Shown: one piece after another, positions 28,539 through 40,351 of the stretch
How positions within the stretch are numbered: the first letter of the stretch is position 1
Layout: each line of letters begins with the position of its first letter
Origin: Arabidopsis thaliana
Lineage: Eukaryota > Streptophyta > Magnoliopsida > Brassicales > Brassicaceae
DNA: 64,000 nt
NCBI RefSeq assembly: GCF_000001735.4
Contig: NC_003071.7
Span: 16,281,443 to 16,345,442, forward strand
Direction of reading: 5' to 3'
The notes under the pieces: model-generated
Told to the model about the DNA's origin: nothing
What the model saw: only the letters and a program-made list of their open reading frames with translations
Database searches by the model: none
Program-made: the position numbers and the translations under genes

Positions 28539-31033
28539 TTATGTCGATACTCCAAAAAATTGGGCAAAGCTTGGATACTTCGGCTCCCATCCTATCTCCG
28601 CTCGTGTCTTAGAGTTGTTCAGCTTCTTCCCTAAAGGACCACTGGTGCCTACAAAAGCCAAAGTTGTCAGACTCCATGAAGCTTAAGGTTTTTCAAGACA
28701 ACTACATGTCAATGTCTGAAGAAACTCACTTGTAAAACCTTTGAACTTCTTATCAAATTTTCCGCTTTGAGCCATCAGGTCCATCACCTCTTGCCTGAGA
28801 AGAGTGAGGGGTCAAACATTTGATGTCTCATCAAAAGTTAGAAAGTAATCTCAAAGTTAGAACGAAAGCAGCATTACCTTGACAAAGGATGGTTGTCACA
28901 ACCCAAGAAAATCCGAGCACCGGCTTTCTTCTTCATGATTGCAACTGCCAGCGATGCTGCATCCTGTTCAAAAACACATTAGAGAACCTGATAAGAGACT
29001 AATGTATAGTACACTGCCATTCTAGAAAATGAGTTCAATCTGCAGATCAACTAATTAGTTATGAGAGTGAACAAAATCACAAATATACCTCATAGTGTAT
29101 GAGATTTAGAATATGATCAGGACGAGCATCAATTGTCTCCTTACTCAACCAGTAAGTATGTGCACCTCTAGTTTCTGTGTATAAAAAGTTCAGGAGAAAC
29201 ATAATGCTCAAATCTTCTACAGACCAAGAAAAAAGTCTTTCAATACTTGCTCATTCAGTTTCAGTATCGAAATCCAAAAGGATATGTAAAGCCCTGCTAG
29301 TCTAAGGACAGTCCCTCCACATTCCAACACTACTTTTTCAGCTTTCAAAAGCACATCAGTTCTTGGACTCTTTCCCAGTGGCACTACTGGAGAATCCTGC
29401 AGTGAAGGGTAACGAACTTAGAAATTCTTATTGAATAGCACATATATATATTCACAATGAACAAGAATTTGCATTGTGGTCTCAAATATCAAATTTTTTT
29501 ATTGATTGTATACTTGATTTTCATAGATTTTAAATGTGAGAGACTCTTTTCCCCAAATTACCTCAACAAGTAATTGTGTTAAACAACTTTGATATAGAAT
29601 AATACTAAATGTGGTGTTAAAGTCTAAAACTAGGAATTTTAGGATGGAGAAAACTGAAAGAAAATAGGTATTCAGGTGCTGAGACAAACCTCGTTGCATT
29701 CTCCGTTATCAAAGCAATCATAAGGTGCAGAACTAGATGTGAATAAGAATGATCCTTCGCCATTCCAGTTTGATGCTGCATTCCTGATCCGATTGTAAAC
29801 ACAAGCATACACACATATTAGACAGTTGAATGAAGGCAAATGTTTTTACTGTTGTCACATAGGATGAACTAAAAAGCACAAATTGACGTTTAGCTTCATT
29901 TTTCTTCTCCAGCTAATAAAGTCAAGCGCACAATAGTCGACATTTCTGGCATTCACTAACAGATCATAATGCATAAATTGACTTTCTAGTTATTAAAACA
30001 TAAGATTTTTTGTAATTAATCACCTGACTTCACCAGCATAATCAGCGCTTTGTGATGGTGGAGCACAAAAGATCACATAGGAGAACTTTCCCCCATATTC
30101 GGTTCCTTTAAGAGATGGTTTGATACCCAAATTCTCCAACTCACCATGATGATTTGTTGTTACTGTCTGCCCAAAGATTTGAGACTCTGGATGTTCCTGC
30201 TCCACATATAAAGCTCTAACTCTAACTTCCATATTGTGAAAAACATGACTCTTACTATATATACGTTGTGAAGAAAAAGTACTAGTCACTATCCACACAC
30301 ACACCATATTGATAAACACTCAAGACACATTAAAACAGGGATTTGCAGGACATCATAAACGTTTTTGTTTTCGTAGTACAGAAACACCATATCTATCGGA
30401 TGTTCTATAAGAAGAATATGAGTAAGTATCAAATTGAGCTAAGTCCCCTGTAGGGGATATACAACACAGAAATTATACCTGTCTCCACTGTTCTGCAACT
30501 AAGCGTCCAAGAACACCCGGTCCAACAATCAGCAGATCGTTTGCTCCAATTGAAACATGAGACTGGACCTTCAAGCCATCACTGGTCTCACCTTCATACA
30601 AAACAACATATTAAAAAGGTCACTACTTTGGAGAGGCAGATCACTAAACCTTCATTTACCATATTCTTAGCTTCCTCATCAATGTAATCAGAAATTGTAA
30701 ATCATTCGAAAGCTCTAATTACCTCACTAAGCATAAAAGATTAACATAGGATTATCTTAAAAGTCAAAGTTCACTAATCCTTAAAGCAGTCGAATTGAAG
30801 AAGTAGAGAGTGAAGATACCAATGGTGGAGGAAGAAGAGGCTTGAATAGGGGTCGCCATTAACGAAGACGTTAATGGAAGAAAAAACGAGACTTTGGGTT
30901 TATCCTCCTGACGTCTCAAAGCAAACTTAAGTGAATATGAAGAAGACGCTGAAGTCGAGTGCTTGGAAAAGTGGTGAGTCGATAGAATTCTTGAATTGAT
31001 CGTCGGAAATGAGATGCAAGAGATGAAACCCAT
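28539..31033 (-). CDS. EMB2799: EMB2799, plastid NAD(P)-binding Rossmann-fold protein
   Basis: Nine exons on the minus strand: 31033-30820, 30591-30479, 30196-30024, 29783-29690, 29396-29286, 29178-29089, 28963-28878, 28794-28730, 28648-28539. They join to 351 aa. The first 65 residues or so (Ser/Thr/Lys/Arg rich, with many His) form a likely chloroplast transit peptide. The dinucleotide loop GPGVLG is at about residues 95-100. The rest resembles the NAD-dependent epimerase/dehydratase (extended SDR) group, but I do not see the catalytic YxxxK, so an enzymatic role is uncertain. The locus (At2g39080) is listed as embryo-defective as I recall. Intron 5 is of the AT-AC, U12 type (see that entry). 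The stop at 28539 is well upstream of the next frame end. Confidence 0.92.
29179..29285 (-). other. U12-type AT-AC intron of EMB2799
   Basis: A 107-base minus-strand intron. It begins ATATCCTTTT, an exact match to the U12 5' splice site consensus RTATCCTTT. It ends TATAC, with a U12-like branch site CTCCTGAAC about 10 bases before the 3' end. No GT-AG alternative keeps the frame: only joining ...CTT TAC to ACA GAA ACT gives continuous protein across this junction. Confidence 0.9.
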
Positions 31034-31328
31034 TAAGACAAAAAAGCAAAAAGCTTTGGCTTTTGACGACGAAAAAGATTGAGTTGGCGTGGGGAAAGAG
31101 ATGGGATTCTCCGTGAGACTTTGGTAATGGGTTCTCTTGGTGTGTTTTAACCAATGGCGTATTTACACGTCACGACGTCCAATGTTGTAGAATATTGGTC
31201 TTTTTTTTCGTTTCTTTTCATATTCTAAGTTTGTTTATAGGAAACAAAAGGAATGACATTTGCTATTAATATTAATGTTAAGGATTCGATAGTTTTACAG
31301 TTTACACACTCTTCTGTCTCTCTACTCT
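31034..31328. other. Spacer between EMB2799 and APC7
   Basis: EMB2799 promoter and leader plus the APC7 3' UTR, under 300 bases. Head-to-tail arrangement. Nothing further seen. Confidence 0.5.
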
Positions 31329-34300
31329 TCACATGAGCTCAGCTTCTTCGGTGTCTCCATCAACATCTTCAACATCGTTCTCGTCATTCTCATCTGTTGC
31401 ATCTGGGTCTATTCCCTGCAACAAACACCCCAATTTTGTGAATACACTAAACATCATCCTTGTTCGAGCTTCATAATAAAATGGTTCGATTTGATTCTTC
31501 CCAACCTTCATTTGTTTCTCCAAGCGATCTAGTCCCTTTTTGGCTGCCTCATTCTGTGGATTTATTCTGCGTTTACATTATTTACACTCTGTTATATCGT
31601 TATTGTTTCGCATAGGAGCAACAAGAACTATAAGCACTACTGGCTTAGAATTTCATAAACCTTAATGCAGCTTGAAAGTGTGATAAAGAATCTTGTAGCA
31701 TATTCGTTGCAGCAAACACTTGAGCTAGCTTGACGTGGAGAGAATCATCTGCATAATCTTTGAGATATCGTTCAAGTAGTGATACAGCATCTCCATTCCT
31801 CCCTTCCATTAGATGAAGCTCAGCTAGGGCTAACACAGCTCCAAGGTACCCAGGTTCCAGCCTCAGACCTGACTCGTAAAACTTTTTTGCCTGTTATAAA
31901 ACCATATCATTCTACTGTTACACCATAAATTTTTATACATAATGTAAAGATCACAAGAAGATACTCACAAGCTCTGAATAGTTTCTCAGATTTGGTATAC
32001 ACTATGCTTATCAAAATTGAGATTTGAACAGTTAAGTTTAAGGAACTTTCCCAGTTTCAATATTTAGTATTATATGCAACTAACTCCCTAAAGCTTTCAC
32101 CGCTTCTGATTAAGATGTAAAAAATCTGGATAGAATATTGATATGATGAAAATTGACACCATAGAAGCATAACAAAGCTGAATGTTTGTACCTTTTCCCT
32201 GCCACTTGATGTAAACGCATGAACATCACCAACTAATTTCAGAGCCTTCGCGGATTGAGGCATTGCATTCATTGCTTCCCTGGCGGTATACAATGCTTCT
32301 TTGGTTTTACCAAATGCAAGATAAGAATGGACTAAGCCTGAAATGACCTCAATAGCGCAAGTTAATTACACACTCCAACCTTTTCATGATTGTTAAAGGT
32401 TTATACCACCAAAACAGTACAACAGTGGAAGTGTATATCAGATCTTTTTCCCTCGTGAACCAGACCTTGATATGAACGAAGATCGGACCTCAAATTCTGG
32501 GCAGCCCTGAAGGCGATCGCTGCAGCTTCTGGTCGTTTTGCTTGTAAAAGTAGATTTCCCTGACGTCTTAACAAATTAGTGGATATATATATATATGCAA
32601 ACTTACTAAAAATAAATAAACTCCTCGTTGAACTAGCTTACCTTCATTATGTAGCCGGGTATGTGCCTCTCGTCTACCCTGATACTCTGATTGCATAGTG
32701 TATGTCATGAGCTATCACACAAAGATTTTGGCACAAAAATTCAGTGTCAGAAAAAAGCTAACCTTCTCAGCATAAGATAATGCCGTCCTTGCATCTTTCC
32801 TTTCCCATAGTACAGACAAAGCAACAAATACTTCTGCTCTGGTATGATCAACGCTTAATAAATCGTGGACGAGCTTGTTTAGCCTGGAATAATCACACTT
32901 AATCTGAAGCAGCATCGCATACTCATCCATACTGGTTAGTGTGTAAGGATCAATTGACCGAACCTATAAAAGCTTTTAGATGATTATGCATGAATTAAAG
33001 AAGTTGAGAATTGAGAAAAAAATATCCATGTGGTGACTACCTTCTCAAATCTCATTATGGCCTCATCATTTTTCCCAATAATGGCTTCAACCTATACAAA
33101 TGAAATAAATGTCAATCAGCGTCAGTCATGATAAAATGAAAAATTCAGGTGAAATTCTGTTTGCATCGTAGTCGATGTCATCCCTAACCTTTGCTGTCTC
33201 AGTCAACAAGTGTACATTATTTGGAAATCGTTGTAAGAGTTCAGCAAAGAGTTCCAGCGCCCCTGAGTAACAAAAAAATATTACACCATATCCAGTAAAG
33301 CAAGCATCAGATTGCAGAATTTCCCACAAATAAAATGCAAGAAATGAAATCTACAAGGTTAAAAAAAAAGAACTAAATGCCTTATTTCATCCATTGTAGG
33401 CATAGGCATCCCAAAAAGAAAAGAGAGCTACCTTTGTAAGCATGCGAAGCAACACAACACTGGGCCTCTACATAACGCTGTGAAAACAAAGAAAAATTAC
33501 CGAAAAAGACAAAGAAGAAAATAGATTTTATTGCCAGGTATGCTACAACATGAAACCAATGAAACATCCATCCAAGAAAAGTTATGTGGAGTATTAGTTT
33601 CCTGGTTAAATAGTCGAGCTTCTACTAACACAAGAACATCAAAGCACTACTTTGTTAAAGGGAATAATACTATTAAGACGATTTATTCACTTTCCACACA
33701 TGAACAGCTTGAAGACAGAATTCTTAGAATCATTATATATGAAGTCGTATTCGGGGGAAAATAGTTGATAAAATAAGATTCTAACTCACGTACAATAATC
33801 AGCTTGGCGGCATGATTAATGAGTGTACTTTCAAACAATTTTCAACGTTGTAAATCCTGTTAAAGAGTAAGCTTACTTGCAACCAGCGGGTAGGATCTAT
33901 CTGATCGAGTGAAACCTTTGCACTTCTATTTGAAGTCTGAAATGAACAAATGACACAACAAATTACAAAGTTGTATGGATTTCACACAGAAAAGGTAATT
34001 GCAAAATAGAGAGAAAGAGGTGCAAAACACATTTGAAGAAGTGGTGAAAGAAATCTCGTAGAAAGGGACACCTGAGTAAACGATGATATGATATCCTTTG
34101 CACTAACTCCCAGTTCAGCTAAACCTATGACGGCTTCAAGTACATAAGGACACTGCCTGCAGAGATTAAAGATTATATATATGTTTACTATGTGTTGAAT
34201 TGGTATTTAACGTAAAAAGTGAGATATTATAACAGTGTTTCTATGCTAGGAAATGTTGGGAAAGAAAACGAAAAACAGACCTTAAACACTCTTTATAAAA

Positions 34301-35791
34301 AGCAATAGCACCACGGTTGTATCCAGAATTTCGATGAAGCTTTGCCATCAGTATATTCATCTCTAAGCTCCTGGTCTTGACAGATTCCATCTGGCAAAGA
34401 AATAACAAGTGCAAAAATAGATTATAGCTAAGCAGACCATGGCTTTATCATCCCTAATACCTACATGCAGTGTTGGAAGGAATCCAATTAGTTTACTTGT
34501 TTTGTAATATGGATTTGCATTGATGGGAGCAGGTCAACGCAACAAAATTCAACTCACATTCAGGAATACTATAACAATGCATTAGTTACGGCCCAAGAAT
34601 GTTTCACTGAAATTACAGTTACTTAACTCTGGTTATAAAATACAATAGCAAGACATAAAAGTCATCCTATACAAAACCAATCTATAATCTTAGAAATAGA
34701 GAAATCCCTAGACAGCTCTTTTACCGTCTCATACACACATATTTTATTTTCTATATACCAAAGTTTCTAGACCAACAAATCCAGAAGACTAAATAAATCT
34801 TGAAAACCAGACAAACAGATGACACTCATACCTCAGCAATCGCAGCTTTTGTTTCATTAAGAGCAAAGTGAGATGAAGCAATCTTGAATCTCACCTAAAA
34901 GGAAAGTTAGAAAAAGAAGATGCACATGAACTCCAATGAAATTAAACCAAACCACATCACTTTCTGGAAACTGCAACACAGTTATTTACCTCGTTCTCAT
35001 TAATAGCAGAAATGCTGGAGGCATTCACAGATGATCTGGTAGATAAAGATAATGAACTCCTCGAAATACCGGAGCTTTGCTTCGGAATCCTTGTGTAATG
35101 ATGCAACGCTTGCTTGTACGTATGCTGACAAAAAGAAGGAATACATATTCAGAATTTCGAGATGACTTCAAAGTAATCCACAGGAAAAGAATAAGCAATA
35201 CAAATATAAAACTTATCTCTGCTCACTCCATAAATTCATATAATCAGAATCTTTACAATTTTATCATAATCCAGTCAAATTCAAGTTCCGAGAATGATTT
35301 ATAGAGTTCAAATTTGAGGCAGAACTAAACTATCGAGAACTGAGTAACATTTCCTTCACAGCAAAAGAGAAACATAAAGAATGAAACTTTTGAGAACTTA
35401 CAATAGCTCTCCGGTGTTCTCTCTGATGAAATAAAGCATCACCCAGTAGAATCTGATTAAAAAACACAGAAAGAATCTAACTTCAATCTAACGGACTCAG
35501 CAGCTACTAAAATAGAAAATATCGACGGAGAAAGAAGCTTAACCAAATTCTCCGCCTTGAGCTGAGGACTAGTTTCGGCACTAACAGTAGGAGAAGAAAC
35601 GAGAAAGCAGCCCTGGATTTAGTTGCATATATAGAGAGAATTTCATTAGCTCTTGATGAAAACTAGGGATTTAGAAAAAAAGAGATAGACAATCAAAATG
35701 AGCTAAAAGCTAGAGAAGTTACGAGCATTTCAGCAGAATCGTAAAGCCCATGCTCTATTAAAGTCGCGATCTGCTCCTTTGGAACCTCCAT
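31329..35791 (-). CDS. APC7: Anaphase-promoting complex subunit 7 (TPR protein)
   Basis: Eighteen coding exons on the minus strand: 35791-35723, 35612-35544, 35452-35402, 35124-34990, 34894-34832, 34390-34281, 34156-34072, 33936-33877, 33477-33432, 33262-33189, 33091-33041, 32963-32763, 32686-32642, 32559-32466, 32337-32192, 31890-31661, 31566-31506, 31415-31329. They total 558 aa with frame kept at every junction. The protein is almost wholly helical tetratricopeptide repeats from about residue 45 to 525, for example ALELFAELLQRFPNN and EALYTAREAMNAMPQSAKAL. It ends in a very acidic tail (DATDENDENDVEDVDGD). APC7 is a TPR subunit of the nuclear ubiquitin ligase APC/C, which degrades cyclins. 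The tail and length match At2g39090. It shares a short divergent promoter with the RING gene at 36020. Confidence 0.96.
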
Positions 35792-36019
35792 TTCAGAGAC
35801 AAGAGAGTTCGTCGTTAGTGGCAATGGTGAAGTTTTTTCTTCGGAGCAGCGATGAAGTAAAAGATCCTTCACGCTCGCTCTTCATTTTGAAACAAGAAAT
35901 CTCGAACCGAGTCAACCCAAACCGACATTAACCGGTTATCTATCTGAAATCCATCTCGGTTCATTAAAACCCGACTTTTCCAAGAGCCCGACTTCACCGA
36001 ACAATCTCTATCTCCGGTC
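35792..36019. promoter_or_regulatory. Bidirectional promoter, APC7 and RING gene
   Basis: Only 228 bases separate the two start codons, which point apart. Both leaders and any promoter elements must fit here. No clear TATA box is visible on either strand, as is common for housekeeping pairs. Confidence 0.7.
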
Positions 36020-37427
36020 ATGCCTCCATTACCGTCCTCCACGGCGCCTTCGTCTTCGAGACATCTTCGATCGCCGGAAAGTATCGCGAAATTTGCAGGG
36101 AGAGCAATATTTCCTGCTTTACAGGGGAAATCGTGTCCGATATGCCTCGAAAATCTAACCGAGCGAAGATCCGCCGCCGTGATCACGGTGTGCAAGCACG
36201 GATACTGCCTTGCTTGTATTCGGAAGTGGAGCAGCTTCAAGAGGAATTGTCCTCTTTGTAACACTCGTTTTGATTCCTGGTTTATCGTTAGTGATTTTGC
36301 TTCTAGAAAATACCATAAGGAGCAATTACCAATTCTTCGTGATCGTGAGACTTTAACTTATCATCGGAATAATCCTTCCGATCGCCGGAGGTTATCTCTC
36401 TCTCTAAGATCCTCTCTATGAAGTTAAAAATCACTTCTTTATTATATTCACTTGGTTATTATTTCATTAGGATAATTCAAAGGTCGAGGGATGTTTTGGA
36501 AAACTCTAGCTCAAGATCAAGGCCATTGCCATGGCGGAGATCATTTGGACGACCAGGTTCAGTTCCTGATTCTGTTATCTTCCAGCGAAAGCTTCAGTGG
36601 CGAGCTAGGTTGGTTTACTATTGATTCTAACTCTATAGCTTCATTTGCAATCTCCTTTTTCGAAGTGTTAGATTAGTTCGCCGTTGTTTCTAACTAGTGT
36701 TGGCTCTAAATACAGCATATACACTAAGCAATTACGAGCTGTTCGATTACATTCAAGGCGCTTGGAACTAGTAAGTTTCATTATACAATGTGTTCTTCTC
36801 TGTTTGATGTTTGTAGTATTGGGGTTTACACTCTTACATTATTGGATATATGTTCACATTGGAAGCCTTATATATACCTGCTTCGTTGTGTCATCTTGGA
36901 TTATTGTAGAGTTTGGCGGTGAATGATTACACCAAAGCAAAGATAACTGAAAGAATTGAGCCATGGATTAGAAGAGAGCTTCAGGCAGTCCTTGGAGATC
37001 CTGATCCCTCAGTTATTGTTCATTTTGCGTCAGCTCTTTTCATCAAAAGGCTTGAGAGAGAGAATAATCGACAAACCGGGCAGACCGGGATGTTGGTGGA
37101 AGATGAAGTCTCCTCTCTTCGAAAATTCTTGTCTGATAAGGTGGATATATTTTGGCATGAACTAAGGTAAGATTTTTATACGCTAGGGTTTTTTCAGAGT
37201 TTCAAGTAGTTACAGGTTTAGTATAGTAGTACAGAAAACACATAGGCAACCTAAACCTAGTGACTTGTAAGTCTGAACAGATGATAGAGCTGATATCTGT
37301 TTGGTTTAGGTTTTTTGGTCATATACTATTTCTGATGAGAAAGAAAACATTTTTCAGATGTTTTGCGGAGAGTATACTCACGATGGAGACTTATGATGCA
37401 GTGGTTGAATACAATGAGGTGGAGTAA
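36020..37427 (+). CDS. C3HC4 RING finger protein, putative E3 ubiquitin ligase
   Basis: Five exons, 36020-36390, 36471-36608, 36716-36770, 36910-37166, 37358-37427, join to 296 aa. The RING is complete: Cys39, Cys42, Cys58, His60, Cys63, Cys66, Cys77, Cys80 (spacing C-x2-C-x15-C-x-H-x2-C-x2-C-x10-C-x2-C). A basic Arg/Ser-rich region follows (about 125-160). After it comes a helical C-terminal part (about 188-275, e.g. ERIEPWIRRELQAVLGDPDP) that resembles, to my eye, the PWI-like segment next to the RING in TOPORS-type ligases. Substrate unknown. Known locus At2g39100, with no established symbol that I recall. The protein could also act on nucleic-acid-associated partners, given its basic regions. 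Confidence 0.9.
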
Positions 37428-38612
37428 TAGCAGTAAAAAAAACAGGTAAAGAAATTAGGATATGTATTATGTGGGTTTGGTTTCACTAAGTAGGAACCTG
37501 TTTTGCTTCGATGGTTTTTTTTCTGAAGTCATTATGTTGTATTCGCTTGCAGATAACCGAGCACTATGCTCTCGTCAAATGAAGTAAATAGACAGACTTA
37601 CAACGCGACTGTTGGTGTCTTGGAAGTTCAATAGTGGAAAGACTGGACCAAGTAAGAGAAACCAAGAGTTAAAGAGTAGGTAGGAGGAAGATGTTGAGAT
37701 GATGCAAGTTTAGGTGTGGAGTTAGTTTTGAGATAGCTATAGGTGGATTCTCAAATAGCTGACACTTAGTCTCTCTACTTCCATAATGTACGTCTCTTCT
37801 ATACCAAAAATTCTCACCCCCAAAGTTTCTTTCCAACGCTTTTCCTCACCTCATCATTTTTTCTTACGTTTCGAGTACCACCTATTTCAACAACATTAAA
37901 TATTTTCTATAATTTGACTATCAATTTTTAATAAATTAAAACTATACATAGTTTTAGATAAATTACACGAAGCTTCCATAGAAGAGGAAAGTTCATTTGA
38001 ATTTCTCTTCTAAACCGTACCTTAAAGATTAAATGGTGAATATACACGGGGAAATTTTTTTAATAAACAACGCGTTCTCTATTAAGGTATTGATTGATAT
38101 AAGTAAGCAAGCGGGTGTAACACAAAATAAAATATTATAAAAGGCTTCTTCTATAGGTTGGTAAGCGGCAATCCAGCTGCCATTGCCTATTTGACTTCCC
38201 CCATTCGATCATGGTGAGCTCGTCTTCTCTCTTCTCCTCTTATCTCTTTCTCTACCATTTTCTTTTGCTTTAAAGCTCTCTCAATCATGATCATGAAGAC
38301 CCCCATCACAGCATTCCATTCATCCTCATGAATAATTCTACATCAGGTTTCTTCTCTTTCCCTTTCTGATTCTCAACACTCTTACCACATTTCTACTTTT
38401 GTGTTGTATATCGATTTTTGTTCTACATTCTTCCAAATGTCAGGGAATCTAGTTGAAATGTGATGATTTTTGTGTTGATAACTTGATATCTGGTATGGAT
38501 TGAATGATTGGTGATTATCTCTGTTAATTCATCTCTGATCGTGTTTCTGTTTGTGTTGACTTGGAATGTGGACCTGGTTTGGATAGTGAAGAGGCTGGTT
38601 TCATCTAAGGCA
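37428..38612. other. RING gene 3' UTR and PBL38 leader
   Basis: The first 400 bases look like a 3' UTR, possibly with an intron (AG at about 37552). The 38150-38612 part is a pyrimidine-rich leader of the kinase. An ATG followed by GTGAGC near 38218 could be a leader donor site, so a 5' UTR intron is likely. No separate gene seen. Confidence 0.45.
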
Positions 38613-40126
38613 ATGAAATGTTTCTACTTCAGCAAAGACAAAACTCAGGATGATGAAGCTAAGACTAGAAAGTTTGGTTCAGCTACGATGGCTAGAGGAG
38701 GATCAGGGTCTGAGTTTAATTCAGATACAAGTACTGCTACTTCCATTACTTCTTCCTTGCACGTCCTCTCAGAGACACACAGTAATAATCTCAAAGTATT
38801 TGTCCTCGATGACCTTAAAACCGCTACCAAGAACTTCAGCCGCTCCTTGATGATCGGTGAAGGTGGCTTTGGTGGTGTCTTTCGTGGCGTGATTCAGAAC
38901 CCTCAAGATTCTCGTAAAAAGATTGATATTGCAGTTAAACAACTTAGTAGAAGAGGTCTACAGGCAAGCAAATCTTTTTCTCTCTCTTTAGTTTGCTTCT
39001 GTTTTACACAACCTCCTTCAGTACCCAACAATAAAAACAACTACGTATGCATTAACAGGGGCATAAAGAATGGGTGACAGAGGTAAATGTATTGGGAGTA
39101 GTGGAGCATCCGAATCTGGTGAAGCTGATCGGTTATTGCGCTGAGGATGATGAGAGAGGGATCCAACGGCTACTTGTTTACGAATACGTACAAAACAGAA
39201 GTGTTCAAGACCATTTATCCAATCGTTTTATAGTCACTCCTCTTCCTTGGTCCACCAGACTGAAGATTGCTCAAGACACTGCTAGAGGACTCGCTTATCT
39301 TCATCAAGGCATGGAGTTTCAGGTATCTTCTCCATCCATGATCACAAATGCCTTTAAACCTTTTTCATATGTTCTTGAAACTATACTCATCTTATATGCA
39401 GATCATCTTTAGGGATTTCAAATCCTCTAATATCCTTCTTGATGAGAACTGGAATGCAAAACTCTCGGATTTCGGACTGGCTCGAATGGGTCCTTCAGAT
39501 GGAATCACTCACGTTTCCACCGCGGTACGCTACGCCTTACTTGTTATGTCTCCATTGATTGTTTGAAACAATTGAAGTCTTACCAAACTATGAATCTACA
39601 GGTTGTAGGGACCATTGGTTATGCAGCACCGGAATACATCCAAACAGGACACCTCACGGCTAAGAGCGACGTGTGGAGCTACGGAATCTTTTTATATGAA
39701 CTCATCACAGGAAGACGACCTTTTGACCGTAACCGCCCAAGAAACGAGCAGAACATCTTGGAGTGGATCAGACCACACTTATCCGACATAAAGAAGTTCA
39801 AAATGATCATCGACCCAAGACTTGAAGGAAACTACTACCTCAAGTCAGCATTAAAGCTAGCTGCAGTTGCTAACCGGTGTTTGATGGTAAAAGCGAAAGC
39901 AAGGCCAACAATGAGTCAGGTTTCAGAGATGTTAGAAAGGATAGTGGAAACATCATCAGATGGTGCTCCTTCAGGACTGCCATTGATGAAAAGCTTGACA
40001 CCTAAAGATGCATTCGAAGCCTCAAGAAGGGAGAGAGTTAAGAGAAGATTTGTTGAACTGTTAATTGGAGAAAATGGTTGTCCCAATTTACCTACTTGGT
40101 CTCATAAACTTGTTACTTCTATTTGA
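38613..40126 (+). CDS. PBL38: Receptor-like cytoplasmic kinase, family VII (PBL38)
   Basis: Four exons, 38613-38963, 39059-39322, 39402-39524, 39602-40126, join to 420 aa. It has no signal peptide or transmembrane segment. The N-terminus MKCFYFS has a Cys that could be acylated but no Gly2 for myristoylation. Kinase domain from about residue 75: P-loop [11 protein letters not shown], catalytic Lys109 in IAVKQL, Arg-Asp catalytic loop [10 protein letters not shown] (Asp210, Phe where His is usual, normal for this family), DFG at 228-230, and YAAPEY activation-segment end. The family signals downstream of pattern-recognition receptors. Intron 1 uses a GC donor (CAG|GCAAGC). The conserved family sequence LQGHKEW spans that junction, which confirms it. 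Upstream frame from 38508 is leader, not protein. Symbol from memory (At2g39110). Confidence 0.9.
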
Positions 40127-40351
40127 TTTTTTTGAGAGAACAAACTGATAATCACACTGCTTGTGTTATGCCAATATTAATTGCCATTATAATCACTTGT
40201 CGTTTCTATAAATAAAACGGCCCGCAGTTTTGCCCACAATAAACGCCGTGTCGTTTACATCTTAAAGTAAACATTGCAACTGTCTTCTCCGATAGTCCGA
40301 TTTCTATGTTCCCGTTAATTGGGGTTTTAGGGTTTTCCGATTAGTTCCACA
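40127..40351. promoter_or_regulatory. Short spacer: PBL38 3' end and WTF9 promoter
   Basis: Only 225 bases between the PBL38 stop and the WTF9 start. It contains GGGCCT/GGCCCG-like telo-box-associated sequence (ACGGCCCGCAG at about 40218) and TTAGGGTTTTCC just before the start, which resembles the telo-box (AAACCCTA) common in genes of organelle biogenesis. Confidence 0.55.
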
